Shown here in pieces: positions 35,926 through 44,666 of a DNA stretch of 64,000 nt. The DNA lies in contig CBDEVQ010000073.1 in the NCBI GenBank assembly GCA_965243605.1, forward strand, positions 24,852 through 88,851, in the 5' to 3' direction. Positions within the stretch are counted from its first letter, which is position 1; every line of letters begins with the position of its first letter. The notes below the pieces were generated by a model. That model did no database searches. It worked only from the letters and a program-made list of their open reading frames with translations, and was not told where the DNA came from. The stretch comes from JBMYYR01 sp965243605. Lineage in GTDB: Bacteria; Bacteroidota; Bacteroidia; Flavobacteriales; CAJXXR01. The position numbers and the translations under genes are program-made.

Positions 35926-37044
35926 ATGAAGTTTTTAGTTTCAAGCAGCATTTTGCTTAAGAATTTGGTGATAGCAAATGGAGTTATTAACTCTACCAAT
36001 ACATTACCAATTTTAGACAATTTCTTGTTCTCAATTACACCAAATCAATTGTTTATAACAACATCTGATTTAGAAACAAGTATACGTTTATCAGTTGAGA
36101 TACAATCAGAAGATGAGGGTAGTATTGCTATTCCTGCAAAAATGTTAATTGATACGTTAAAGAATTTTCCAGACCAACCATTAACATTTATTGTTAATAA
36201 GGAACGTCATCTTGTAGAAATTAATTCTCAACAAGGAAAATACGAACTCGCATTTCAAGATGGTAGAGACTTTCCAGAGCAACCAAATATTGAATCTGAA
36301 TCAACAATTGAGATGAATCCTCAATCGTTTTTAAGAGCAATAAATCATACAGTATTTGCAACTGGAAATGATGAGTTAAGACCTGTTATGAGTGGTGTAT
36401 TATGTGAGTTTTCTCCTGAAGGATCTACATTTGTGGCAACTAATGCTCATAAATTGGTTCGTTATAAAAGAGAAGATATTACATGTGCAGAGAATAAAAA
36501 TTTCATTCTTCCTAAAAAGCCTATTTCGGTTCTGAAATCTATTTTAGGAAGTAAGGAAACGGATATTTCATTAGTGTTCAATAAAACAAACGCCAAGTTT
36601 GTTATTGATAACATTGTGTTGACATGTCGTTTTGTAGAAGGGAAGTATCCTAATTATAATGCTGTAATTCCACAAGAGAATCCTAACAAATTATTTATTG
36701 ATAGAAACTCATTATTAAGCTCTGTTAAACGAGTTTCAATATTCTCTAATAAAACAACTAATCAGATCCGTTTTAACTTAACAAATAATATGTTGGAGTT
36801 AAACGCTGAGGATAGAGATTTCTCGAATAAAGCAGATGAAAAGATTCCATGTCAATTTGATGGAGATTTTCAGATTGCATTTAATTCTAAATTTTTAATT
36901 GAGTTACTTCAAAATTTAGAATCTCAGGATATGATTCTAGAAATGAGTCAACCGAACAGAGCAGGTATTATTATTCCAAACGATGAAAATGCCGATGATA
37001 AGGAAGACGTACTTATGCTTATTATGCCAATTATGATTTCGTAA
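35926..37044 (+). CDS. dnaN: DNA polymerase III beta subunit (sliding clamp)
   Basis: A 372-aa clamp protein that tethers Pol III and other repair factors to DNA. It has the three-domain DnaN pattern: MKFLVSSSILLKNLVIANGVINSTNTLPILDNFL (quoted as the typical opening), TIEMNPQSFLRAINHTVFATGNDELRPVMSGV at the start of domain 2, and LFIDRNSLLSSVKRVSIFSN in domain 3. It ends LMLIMPIMIS, in the position of the usual MPM(R/K) C-terminus. It is not next to dnaA or recF, which is common in this phylum. Confidence 0.95.
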   Translation: MKFLVSSSILLKNLVIANGVINSTNTLPILDNFLFSITPNQLFITTSDLETSIRLSVEIQSEDEGSIAIPAKMLIDTLKNFPDQPLTFIVNKERHLVEINSQQGKYELAFQDGRDFPEQPNIESESTIEMNPQSFLRAINHTVFATGNDELRPVMSGVLCEFSPEGSTFVATNAHKLVRYKREDITCAENKNFILPKKPISVLKSILGSKETDISLVFNKTNAKFVIDNIVLTCRFVEGKYPNYNAVIPQENPNKLFIDRNSLLSSVKRVSIFSNKTTNQIRFNLTNNMLELNAEDRDFSNKADEKIPCQFDGDFQIAFNSKFLIELLQNLESQDMILEMSQPNRAGIIIPNDENADDKEDVLMLIMPIMIS

Positions 37045-37065
37045 TTGTAATTTACACTATAAATT

Positions 37066-37100
37066 AAAAGCCCGATTCAACCATTTTGAATCGGGCTTTT
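37066..37100. terminator. Terminator after dnaN
   Basis: Stem AAAAGCCCGATTCAA (37066-37080) and TTGAATCGGGCTTTT (37086-37100), loop of 5 bases, then TT. It works for dnaN and the convergent zinc-ribbon gene. Confidence 0.85.
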
Positions 37101-37112
37101 TTGTAGAAAACA

Positions 37113-37379
37113 TTAAATATTATATTCCCCCAAACAAATATTATATTTTCTATCAATTTTTAATAAATCCCCACAATGTAGGCAGAAGGTACTCTTTGGT
37201 AAGTTATTTGTTTCGCAATTAGAACACCGAATTAGAAAGAATAACTCTGTATAGCTTGTAATTGATTGATAGAGTCTTATTAACCTTAATTCGTTAAAAA
37301 CATCCTTTAATAATATCTCTGTTTTTAATCGTTTAAGATTATAAGATGTTACTATTTTAGAGAAGCTATATGATTTCAT
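37113..37379 (-). CDS. Small zinc-ribbon protein, hypothetical
   Basis: An 88-aa protein with a C-terminal zinc ribbon CSNCETNNLPKSTFCLHCG, close in style to the ribbon at the N-terminus of the DUF2339 protein at 24529. The first 48 residues are basic and helical. Function unknown. It follows the YiaA/B-like gene by 28 bases on the same strand. Confidence 0.55.
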   Translation of the reverse strand: MKSYSFSKIVTSYNLKRLKTEILLKDVFNELRLIRLYQSITSYTELFFLIRCSNCETNNLPKSTFCLHCGDLLKIDRKYNICLGEYNI

Positions 37380-37407
37380 TGGGTATTATATTCTAAGAAT
37401 TGTTTGA

Positions 37408-37887
37408 TTATTGTTTATAAATAAATTGAATATCTCTAGTGTTTTTCTGGACTGCAATAGCTGCAAATAAGCTTAATAGAAAAGACATTCCATAAAATCC
37501 TTTTTCACTCAATAGTAGTTCGGCTTTCCAAAGGCCTACAACAAGAAATAGGATAGATGCAATGGATGTAAACCAGCTTATTCCATAATATAATTCGGTT
37601 ACTTCTATGCCTTCTGCTTTATCTCGAACACTTTTTTGTACTGAAATCACAGAGAATAATCCAAACAACAGTACGATAAGATAATACCCCTTTTCATTGA
37701 GTAACATATCAGCGTTATATAATCCTATACAATAGGTTGTAATTCCAACTAGAAGAGTAATCCAAGATGCACTTATAAAGGCATTTGTTGGTTTTAAAGA
37801 GTAGTCTTTCTTATTTTGAGAATAGTGTTTGCCTGATTTTTGTTCCACTCTAGGAGATGTTGTTGATGTATTTGTTTCTTTATTCAT
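37408..37887 (-). CDS. yiaA: YiaA/YiaB-like inner-membrane protein
   Basis: A 159-aa protein made of two copies of the YiaAB two-helix domain: ISASWITLLVGITTYCIGLYNADMLLNEKGYY quoted in part, then QKSVRDKAEGIEVTELYYGISW, then a second copy with LWKAELLLSEKGFYGMSFLLSLFAAIAVQKNTRD. The N-terminal 30 residues are polar. The family spans the inner membrane with four helices; its role is unknown beyond envelope localisation. Confidence 0.85.
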   Translation of the reverse strand: MNKETNTSTTSPRVEQKSGKHYSQNKKDYSLKPTNAFISASWITLLVGITTYCIGLYNADMLLNEKGYYLIVLLFGLFSVISVQKSVRDKAEGIEVTELYYGISWFTSIASILFLVVGLWKAELLLSEKGFYGMSFLLSLFAAIAVQKNTRDIQFIYKQ

Positions 37888-38037
37888 AATGTTTTTTTGT
37901 TTTCTTACCCTGCAAATATGATGAAGTTATATAATAGTGGAATGACAAGATTGGAATATTACTTATGATATAAAAAGTTTAATTATGTGTGATTCTTTGT
38001 GTACCTTAGTATTATTGAATTAATAAATTACGATATA

Positions 38038-39549
38038 ATGTTAGATGTATTAAGTGTTGTTTCTAAAATGTCTGTAGTTGATAAACGAAATTTTAGATTG
38101 TTTTTAGAAAAAAGTAATAAACGTAAACATGTGAAAAATTTAGAATATTTTGATTTATTACAAATTGATGATTGTATAGAGAAAGAAGTTAAGCAAAAGT
38201 TGTATCCTGATGGAAATTATGGTGCATATCACGGTTTACGAAAACGCTTTATAGATGCTCTAGTTTCTTTCATTACTGAATTTGCAGAAGTCAATGATGT
38301 TTCTATTACAATGGAGATTTCTAAATTAATCATGGCAAGTAGGCATCAACTTAGTCAAAAACATTTTGAATTAGGTTTTCTATTACTTAACAGAGCTGAA
38401 AAGAAAAGTTTGTCAGGTTCAAATTATATTTTGTTAAACCAGATATACCATTTAAAGATTCAATATGCTCATAGATCATCCAATATTAATTTAGAAGAAT
38501 TGTTGGTTCTTTTTAAAAAGAACCAAGATGATATGATTCAGGAAGAAAAATTAAATATGGCTTATGCATTGGTCAATAAAAAATATCGAGAAATGCTATT
38601 CGGAGATAAAATACTTCCTGTTAATTCGCTGATAGATGATGTATTTGCCATATGTGAAATAAAAAAGGCAGAAGGACTCTCATATAAATCTATTTATCAA
38701 TTGGCTTCTATTTTTACGAGTTATGCCAATTTGAGTAAAGATTTTTATTCAGTGAAAACATTTGTAATGAATCAATTTGAATTTGTAAATGCAATTGGTA
38801 AAGATCATGAAGAGGAACGTTTATATAAAATGGAAGTTGTTTATCTAATAGCAAACATGCATTTTAGAGTTAAAGACTTCAAGAATAGTTTAACATATAT
38901 TAAAGAATTGGAAGTATTATGTAGAACAACACCTAAATACAAACGGATTTTCCATAAACGATTAATTTGTTTAAAGGCATTAACACTTCATTTTAGCAAT
39001 TACCATTCTGTGGCAATAGATATTTTAAACGAAGAAATTAAGAGTGCCAAGCAAATTGGAGCCGATGATTTAAATATTATTTTATCAGCGGTTATGATGA
39101 AGGTTCAAGTTGGAATGTTTAAAGAAGCCAATGGATTAATTTCTAGGCTTAAACATAGTGATAATTGGTACACTCAAAAAATGGGAAAAGATTGGATTCT
39201 TCAAAAACATTTTATGGAAATTATTATTCATATCGAATTAGGCGATATTGATAGGGTAGATTCTAAATTAAGGTCGTTTTTAAGAAGGTATACTCAGTAT
39301 TTTAAGCAAACAGGTCAAGATAGGGTCTTAATATTTATTCAATTGGTAAAGCAGTTTTATCATCATCCAGAATATGTTACCTCGGCAGAGTTTCATTCTA
39401 AAGTTGAAGCGAGTTTCGATTGGAGCCTTCCTGAGCAAGAAGATATTTTCGTTATGAGTTGTTACGCCTGGCTTAAATCTAAAATGTTTAATACAGACTT
39501 ATATTTAACAACCATAAAGCTTGTAACAAAAAAGAGCAATTCTATTTAG
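38038..39549 (+). CDS. Helical-repeat (TPR-like) protein, hypothetical
   Basis: About 503 aa, starting at the ATG at 38038 (MLDVLSVVSKMSVVDKRNF) rather than at the in-frame codon 37999. It is entirely helical, with repeated antiparallel helix pairs resembling degenerate tetratricopeptide repeats (for example EERLYKMEVVYLIANMHFRVKDFKNSLTYIKELE, quoted in part). The opening KRNFRLFLEKSNKRKHVKNLEYFDLL recurs in a family known from this phylum, with no known function. No signal peptide is seen, so it is probably cytoplasmic. Its stop codon lies in the loop of the following terminator. Confidence 0.65.
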   Translation: MLDVLSVVSKMSVVDKRNFRLFLEKSNKRKHVKNLEYFDLLQIDDCIEKEVKQKLYPDGNYGAYHGLRKRFIDALVSFITEFAEVNDVSITMEISKLIMASRHQLSQKHFELGFLLLNRAEKKSLSGSNYILLNQIYHLKIQYAHRSSNINLEELLVLFKKNQDDMIQEEKLNMAYALVNKKYREMLFGDKILPVNSLIDDVFAICEIKKAEGLSYKSIYQLASIFTSYANLSKDFYSVKTFVMNQFEFVNAIGKDHEEERLYKMEVVYLIANMHFRVKDFKNSLTYIKELEVLCRTTPKYKRIFHKRLICLKALTLHFSNYHSVAIDILNEEIKSAKQIGADDLNIILSAVMMKVQVGMFKEANGLISRLKHSDNWYTQKMGKDWILQKHFMEIIIHIELGDIDRVDSKLRSFLRRYTQYFKQTGQDRVLIFIQLVKQFYHHPEYVTSAEFHSKVEASFDWSLPEQEDIFVMSCYAWLKSKMFNTDLYLTTIKLVTKKSNSI

Positions 39550-39562
39550 AATTGCTCTTTTT
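39529..39562. terminator. Terminator overlapping the helical-repeat gene end
   Basis: Arms AAAAAGAGCAATTCT (39529-39543) and AGAATTGCTCTTTTT (39548-39562). The loop contains the stop codon of the upstream gene. Usable for both convergent genes. Confidence 0.85.
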
Positions 39563-39582
39563 GTATATATGAAAGGAAGTTT

Positions 39583-40221
39583 TTACTTTGTAAATGGAAG
39601 TTGAATTACAACTTTTACATCTGGCCAAAGTTTAGATACACCATCTTTACCAATATGTAAATCTTTACATATTTCATTTAATTTTTTAACAGCACCTTGT
39701 GCTTCCCATTGGTTTAAATCAATAATACCCTTTAATACATAGTAACTATCATCTACTAAATGATATTCCATATTTAAAGGTTTAGTCATATCATTCATCT
39801 GTAAAGAAACTTTACATGTACCTTGGTTGTTATTACCATTAATACTATTGATAGATCCAATTAATGATGGTGTATTATTCATACTACCAAAAAACGAATT
39901 TGCTATTTTTTTATCTCTTTCAGGGTTATTTGAATTAATGCTAGTCACAGGAATTTCAAACTTCACTCCATTTAAGACATCTTTAATTGTAGCTCCATAC
40001 ATCTTATCTTTAATGATAATTTCATCAAATACACCACTTACACCAGCACGTTCGGTGAATTTATAAGCTGTCCAATTGGCTTTAATTTTTTCCTTCGTTA
40101 TAGAAATAGTTTCTATTTTTTGTTCCTTCTTAACTTCAGCAGGTTTTTGTTCAGGAGTTTTTTGATCAGAAGAACAAGACATACAAGCTAAAATAAGTCC
40201 ACAGTACAGTAATTTTTTCAT
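39583..40221 (-). CDS. YceI-like lipoprotein
   Basis: A 212-aa lipoprotein (signal ILACMSC, Cys 16) with a YceI-like domain: KIKANWTAYKFTERAGVSGVFDEI quoted in part, LNGVKFEIPVTSINSNNPERDKKIANSFFG and LNMEYHLVDDSYYVLKGIIDL. A Lys/Glu/Pro linker (residues 18-40) joins the anchor to the domain. It is a second, distant YceI protein in the window, anchored instead of free. No neighbour shares its strand. Confidence 0.75.
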   Translation of the reverse strand: MKKLLYCGLILACMSCSSDQKTPEQKPAEVKKEQKIETISITKEKIKANWTAYKFTERAGVSGVFDEIIIKDKMYGATIKDVLNGVKFEIPVTSINSNNPERDKKIANSFFGSMNNTPSLIGSINSINGNNNQGTCKVSLQMNDMTKPLNMEYHLVDDSYYVLKGIIDLNQWEAQGAVKKLNEICKDLHIGKDGVSKLWPDVKVVIQLPFTK

Positions 40222-40318
40222 AGCTAAAAAACGTTTGGATAAAGATATAAAAAATGCTTAATCCATAGATAGAATAAATGAATTCCTTCAATTTTATTAT
40301 ATTTATGAAAAAGATAAT

Positions 40319-40729
40319 ATGAAGAACGTTGTATTTAGAGGAATACTAGCCGTTGTTATAGGTATTGTAATTGGAGGTTTAGTAAATAGTTCCATAGTTA
40401 AAATAAGTCCAGATATATTTGGCGTACCAGACGGTGTTAATATTATGGATCCTGATAGTATTAAGGCCAATCTTCACAGGTATTCATCCACTCATTTTAT
40501 TGGCCCATTATTGGCTCATGGTTTAGGAACGTTAGTTGGAGCTTTTCTTACTGCTAAAATTGCATTAACAAGAAAGATGACTCTAGGGATGGTTATTGGA
40601 GGATTCTTTTTACTAGGAGGTATTACCATGGTGGTCCTGTTACCTGAACAACCAATTTGGGTAATGGTTGTAGATTTAGTATTGGCATATTTTCCAATGA
40701 GTTATTTAGGTGTTAAATTGGCTAAGTAA
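40319..40729 (+). CDS. Small four-helix membrane protein, hypothetical
   Basis: A 136-aa protein with four hydrophobic helices (about 7-25, 60-80, 85-105, 112-130), Gly-rich in the first (VVIGIVIGGLVNSS). No signal or catalytic motif is seen, and I do not recognise the family with certainty. The IS element begins 9 bases after its stop. Confidence 0.6.
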   Translation: MKNVVFRGILAVVIGIVIGGLVNSSIVKISPDIFGVPDGVNIMDPDSIKANLHRYSSTHFIGPLLAHGLGTLVGAFLTAKIALTRKMTLGMVIGGFFLLGGITMVVLLPEQPIWVMVVDLVLAYFPMSYLGVKLAK

Positions 40730-40737
40730 AATATATT

Positions 40738-40762
40738 TGTCTCGTCCTAAATAACCGTTACA
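40738..40762 (+). repeat. IS terminal inverted repeat (orfB side)
   Basis: Begins TGTCTCGTCCTAAATAACCG; matches the other end at 20 of 25 positions. Confidence 0.85.
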
Positions 40763-40788
40763 GGTTTTAAGCGAATATACTTAATTTA

Positions 40789-41595
40789 TTAAACAGTGTT
40801 GATAATATTATCAACACTGTTTTTGTTTTTATAAGTTCTGATTTTAATTTCTCTTTGACGATGCATCTGTTTTGGAGTGAGCATGTAACAGGAGTAATGA
40901 GGTCTAATATCATTATATATTCTTACGCTGTCTTTGACTAATCGTTTCATAATACTGATGGGTATTTTCCGGTCATAGCCCAAAAACTCTTGCTTTATAA
41001 TTCCATTTATTCTTTCAGCAACAGCGTTAGCATATGGATCGTAGGATTCTGTCATGCTGCATTTTATATTCCTTTTCCCTAATAGTTTCTGGTAATCATC
41101 GCTGCAATATTGAAGCCCTCGATCCGAGTGATGAATAAGCTCTTTCTTTTTATACAGTCTAGATTTAACGGCCATGGATAAGGCTCTTAAAGAGCTTGCT
41201 GTACAGAGACTGTTAGACACGTCATAGCCAACGATTTTTTTTGAATAAGCATCGGTAATCAGAGCTAGATACATTGGATTTTCGTGATTCCCAATATAGG
41301 TTATATCAGACACCCAAACTTGTTCTGGATGAACTATAGAAAGTTGAGCCACAATATTCTTGTGCTTACGAAAACGATGATGTGAATCGGTTGTGATATG
41401 GTAAGATCGTTTTGGAATGATCTGCATATGATTTGCTTTTAAAATTGAAAATAACTTGTCCCTTCCTACTCCCAGTTCCCTCAAACTATCTTGAAGAATA
41501 TAATAGAGTTTACGTGTTCCAATACGCGGCATTTGTACACGAACAGCCTTCACTAGATCAACGACCTGTTGGGCTATTTGCTTTCGGTTGTGCAT
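40789..41595 (-). CDS. IS3-family transposase OrfB (DDE integrase core)
   Basis: Catalytic half of the transposase. The DDE residues appear in VWVSDITYIG, IHHSDRGLQY and NAVAERINGIIKQEFLG, with an HTH_21-type segment before them (SYHITTDSHHRFRKHKN). The ORF listed starts at an internal ATG, but the same frame is open up to about 41712 (KLLTRAIDDFKEEHQESI), where it overlaps orfA. The functional product is probably the OrfAB fusion made by -1 frameshifting at the A6C heptamer. Confidence 0.88.
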   Translation of the reverse strand: MHNRKQIAQQVVDLVKAVRVQMPRIGTRKLYYILQDSLRELGVGRDKLFSILKANHMQIIPKRSYHITTDSHHRFRKHKNIVAQLSIVHPEQVWVSDITYIGNHENPMYLALITDAYSKKIVGYDVSNSLCTASSLRALSMAVKSRLYKKKELIHHSDRGLQYCSDDYQKLLGKRNIKCSMTESYDPYANAVAERINGIIKQEFLGYDRKIPISIMKRLVKDSVRIYNDIRPHYSCYMLTPKQMHRQREIKIRTYKNKNSVDNIINTV

Positions 41596-41654
41596 TGATT
41601 GAAGGGAGCGATAATAAACCTGTCTACTTACCCCGAGTAATCTACAGGTAGCGG

Positions 41655-42089
41655 TTATGCTTTCTTGATGTTCTTCTTTGAAGTCGTCGATTGCTCGGGT
41701 GAGGAGTTTTTTCGGATAGGTATATTATACTCTTTCTCTGCCATATCAATGATCATATCAAAAATGATCGCTTTCTTATCTGCTTGTTCAACCTGTTTCT
41801 CAAGGTGAGCTTTCTGCTTCTCAAGTAATCGAACCTTTTGCTCTAACTCCAATAATTTCTGAGCTGGTGTTTTTGGCATATTTGAAGGTGTTTGGTTTTC
41901 CCAATCAAAGTTACCATATTTTCTGAGCCAATTTACTACTGTCGATCGTGATTGGATACCATATTTCCTAACAGCACCTGTCGTTGAAAGTTCTCCACGT
42001 TCAATTTCATTGATCACTTGAAGTTTAAAGGATAACGAGTAATCCTTTTGGCTACGCTTAACGTAATCCGTTTTTCCATCTTTATTCAT
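41655..42089 (-). CDS. IS3-family transposase OrfA (helix-turn-helix)
   Basis: A 144-aa DNA-binding half: an N-terminal helix-turn-helix (YSLSFKLQVINEIERGELSTTGAVRKYGIQSRSTVVNWLRKYG, quoted for its family pattern in pieces) and a leucine-zipper-like coiled coil (LLELEQKVRLLEKQKAHLEKQ). I chose the ATG at 42089; a TTG at 42128 in the same frame lies at the very edge of the element. Near the end the ORF crosses a slippery site and then terminates at 41655. Confidence 0.85.
   Translation of the reverse strand: MNKDGKTDYVKRSQKDYSLSFKLQVINEIERGELSTTGAVRKYGIQSRSTVVNWLRKYGNFDWENQTPSNMPKTPAQKLLELEQKVRLLEKQKAHLEKQVEQADKKAIIFDMIIDMAEKEYNIPIRKNSSPEQSTTSKKNIKKA
41706..41712 (-). other. Programmed -1 frameshift heptamer A AAA AAC
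   Basis: In the orfA frame the minus strand reads cga-aaa-aac, so the heptamer A_AAA_AAC is exactly phased for a -1 slip. After the slip the frame continues as LLTRAIDDFKEEHQ into orfB. This is the standard way IS3 elements make the OrfAB transposase. Confidence 0.8.
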
Positions 42090-42102
42090 TACAGTTTTTT
42101 TT

Positions 42103-42127
42103 TGTAACGATATTTCAGGACGGGACA
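42103..42127 (-). repeat. IS terminal inverted repeat (orfA side)
   Basis: Read on the minus strand it begins TGTCCCGTCCTGAAATATCG; partner of 40738-40762. Confidence 0.85.
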
Positions 42128-42130
42128 ATT

Positions 42131-42181
42131 CTCATATATAAAAAGACCTTTTCATTATGAAAAGGTCTTTTTATATATGAG
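42131..42181. terminator. Perfect 25-bp-arm hairpin terminator
   Basis: Arms 42131-42155 and 42157-42181 are exactly complementary around one base, core AAAAAGACCTTTTCAT. It ends the T9SS gene on the minus strand and would also stop transcription from the left. The IS target duplication abuts it. Confidence 0.85.
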
Positions 42182-42188
42182 AGTCTAA

Positions 42189-44531
42189 TTATCGGGTTAA
42201 ATGTAAAACACCATCATGCTCTATGACATCCGGATAGTTAGGGTATTTAACTTTAATTTTATATACGTAAATACCTTCACCGCAAACTAAACCATCTTTA
42301 GTTTTACCATACCATTTTTTGCTAATATCATCAGATTCGAAAATTTCTTTTCCCCAACGGTCAAAAATTTGCATTTCAAACGAAGTATATTGTCTAGAAG
42401 ATACAGGACTAAACCCTTCATTAGATCCATCTCCGTTTGGAGTAAAGATTGTTGGGATATTCATAAAAGGAGATACTTCAATATCTCTTGTGAATACCTT
42501 TTGACAACCTTGATCATTTGTTGAAGTCAATGTTATTGTATAAAATCCAAATTCTGGATATTGGTGGATAATTGGTCCTTTATTTGTAATTATAGGAGAT
42601 CCATCCCCTAAGTCCCAAGCATAATCAACAATCATAAATGCAAAGTTAGAGTTAACAGGGAATTCATTAATTGATAATTGCATAGTACGTTCTACACCTT
42701 GTTCTTCAGCTAAAATTTCAGCATCAGGTAATTCAAAGTGGAATATTGTAACTGAATTTGTTGCTTGGTTTTCACATCCATCACGAATTGTAATTTCATA
42801 TTCTCCAGAAAATAATAATGGATTTTCTTCTGTAGATACTTCATACCCTGTATTTATATCTACCCATGAATATGTAAATAAACCATCACCACCGTGTACT
42901 TTATTGTTTAAGAAATCATATTGATCAGCAATGTCTGTACAGATATATTGATCTTCTAAATCATCAATAATTAACTCTGGCCATACCGATACATTAACCA
43001 CAACACTATCTAAATGTTCGTATTCCGGACATAAGTCTTCAATTTCTACATAATATGTTGTTGTTTCTTCTGGACTTACCGTTTGCTCGTGGGCATAACC
43101 AATCTGACTCCAGTGAATATTATACGGTTCAACTGAATTAATAGGAAGTCCACCAGATACAGAAACCTCAAAAGTAACTTCATCTCCAGGACAATGTGTA
43201 TCAATTTCATCAACAAGATTAATTTCTATTTCAGGGTAATCTGCAATAAATAATTCCACTTCTACATAATCGGAATTACAGGATTGTCCAGCAAGGTGAG
43301 GAATCTGGATGGTAAGCGATTCTACATTTTCATTAATACCATCTGCAAATGGACTAATATGTAATTCAAATTCAGTATCCCAGTTCGGAATAACAACATG
43401 ATCAGACCAAGGGTTATTTAAAAAGTCATAATCAACATCATAAATAGCATCTCCTAATAGTGTGAAATTAACGACTAAATCTCCTGTTCCAGGCGCGAAA
43501 TCTGCCGCAGTAGGTCTTTTAAACTTAATAGAGGCAGTACCACAACCTTCATAGAACCATCCATTAGTATCTGGATATACATTAGGTGCTGGTTCAACAG
43601 TAACATCTACAGGACTACGTAAACTACCTTTTTCTAAAAATACAGCAGAAGGTAATCCACCATCAGAAACATCACAAATGGCAAGTTTCATATGGTATGT
43701 TTCACCACATTCTGCTTGAACGTATGCTTTTAAAGGGTCGGTGAAACCTGTATAATGAAAATTGACAGGATTACTTCCATAGTTATTATTAAAGAAAATA
43801 GCATCATTAGTCCAATTTTGGTTTGCATTCGCACAATTATTAGGATCCCAGGATCCAGATGCTGCTCCTGAATTAACCGAATTAATTGATACTGGATTTG
43901 TAGAGAATGTTGTTTGTTGAGGATTATTTGGAATTAGTGCTATATTTTGATTAACATAAGGTGCATTGGGGTTATTGGGATTTGGTCCTGAAACATAAAA
44001 TCCAAAAACGTCATTATAGGATCCAGAACATGTATAATCTTCATATTCTCTTGAGGCAAATGAATACCAAAATTCGAAATAATCTAAACCAGCTTCAATA
44101 TCAAACTCGATAATAATTAAATTGTTTTGATCATGTTGGGCCGCTGAATAATTAGCTCCAAAAAGTAATTGTAAAGAGGCTATTAATGAAGGGTCTTGTA
44201 TTGTAGGTGGACCCCAATTTGGATAGGGCCAGGGTTGAGTTGATGGTGTTTCAATGGGTACTGATCCAAGTGTAGACATAAATACTCCGTCTTCAAAGCC
44301 TAAAATGTTGGTTGCTGTGGTATCATAAAAGAACCCAATTTGAGAAGGGTCACCATAGGTATATGTAACATTAGAAATGTTAGCTGAACCATCAGAAAGA
44401 ACATCTTTAATTAGATATTCAATATCATTATACGGTGCTGTTTTATCAGTTTTAATTCCTGATAATTGCGCATGTGACATGGTTGACATCAATGACAACA
44501 TACATCCTGCGAGAAGTTTGAATTTTTTCAT
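42189..44531 (-). CDS. T9SS type B secreted protein, choice-of-anchor L / CHU_C domain (copy 1)
   Basis: A 780-aa surface or secreted protein. Start at the ATG at 44531 (MKKFKLLAGCMLSLMSTMSHAQ, signal peptide); an in-frame codon at 44567 would spoil the signal. An N-terminal choice-of-anchor L-type domain (YLIKDVLSDGSANISN, ASREYEDYTCSGSYNDVFGFYVSG) is followed by Ig- and PKD-like regions (YAWDLGDGSP) and a C-terminal gliding-motility CHU_C sorting domain (IPTIFTPNGDGSNEGF, FDRWGKEIFES, GIYVYKIKVKYP). The last domain directs export by the type IX system. Its paralogue lies just upstream with a nearly identical C-terminal part. Confidence 0.85.
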   Translation of the reverse strand: MKKFKLLAGCMLSLMSTMSHAQLSGIKTDKTAPYNDIEYLIKDVLSDGSANISNVTYTYGDPSQIGFFYDTTATNILGFEDGVFMSTLGSVPIETPSTQPWPYPNWGPPTIQDPSLIASLQLLFGANYSAAQHDQNNLIIIEFDIEAGLDYFEFWYSFASREYEDYTCSGSYNDVFGFYVSGPNPNNPNAPYVNQNIALIPNNPQQTTFSTNPVSINSVNSGAASGSWDPNNCANANQNWTNDAIFFNNNYGSNPVNFHYTGFTDPLKAYVQAECGETYHMKLAICDVSDGGLPSAVFLEKGSLRSPVDVTVEPAPNVYPDTNGWFYEGCGTASIKFKRPTAADFAPGTGDLVVNFTLLGDAIYDVDYDFLNNPWSDHVVIPNWDTEFELHISPFADGINENVESLTIQIPHLAGQSCNSDYVEVELFIADYPEIEINLVDEIDTHCPGDEVTFEVSVSGGLPINSVEPYNIHWSQIGYAHEQTVSPEETTTYYVEIEDLCPEYEHLDSVVVNVSVWPELIIDDLEDQYICTDIADQYDFLNNKVHGGDGLFTYSWVDINTGYEVSTEENPLLFSGEYEITIRDGCENQATNSVTIFHFELPDAEILAEEQGVERTMQLSINEFPVNSNFAFMIVDYAWDLGDGSPIITNKGPIIHQYPEFGFYTITLTSTNDQGCQKVFTRDIEVSPFMNIPTIFTPNGDGSNEGFSPVSSRQYTSFEMQIFDRWGKEIFESDDISKKWYGKTKDGLVCGEGIYVYKIKVKYPNYPDVIEHDGVLHLTR

Positions 44532-44616
44532 TTTAAAAAGATTAAAGAAAGAATTGAAAAGGCTCAATCTATTTGAGCAAAAAAAAATGATACTTATTAA
44601 TTTATTGTAGAATTAA

Positions 44617-44658
44617 AAAGGCATACTCATATGAATATTAATTAATGAGTATGCCTTT
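44617..44658. terminator. Terminator between the two T9SS paralogues
   Basis: Arms AAAGGCATACTCAT (44617-44630) and ATGAGTATGCCTTT (44645-44658) with a 14-base AT-rich loop. It ends copy 2, so the paralogues are likely transcribed separately. Confidence 0.75.
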
Positions 44659-44666
44659 GTTTTATA

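Larger units (their letters stand above)
40738..42127 (-). mobile_element. IS3-family insertion sequence, complete (1390 bp)
   Basis: Bounded by 25-bp imperfect inverted repeats (20 of 25 matching) that begin TGTCTCGTCC and TGTCCCGTCC, with ATT on both outer sides (40735-40737 and 42128-42130), a 3-bp target duplication. Inside are two overlapping ORFs, orfA and orfB, in the order and frame relation of IS3 elements, and an A6C slippery heptamer at 41706-41712. Both ORFs and both ends are intact, so it is probably active or recently so. It inserted between two genes, immediately beside the terminator hairpin at 42131, and interrupts no recognisable gene. Confidence 0.9.

Noticed and set aside
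44377..44610. Plus-strand ORF opposite the T9SS gene start
   Set aside because: Antisense shadow of the signal peptide region and leader.
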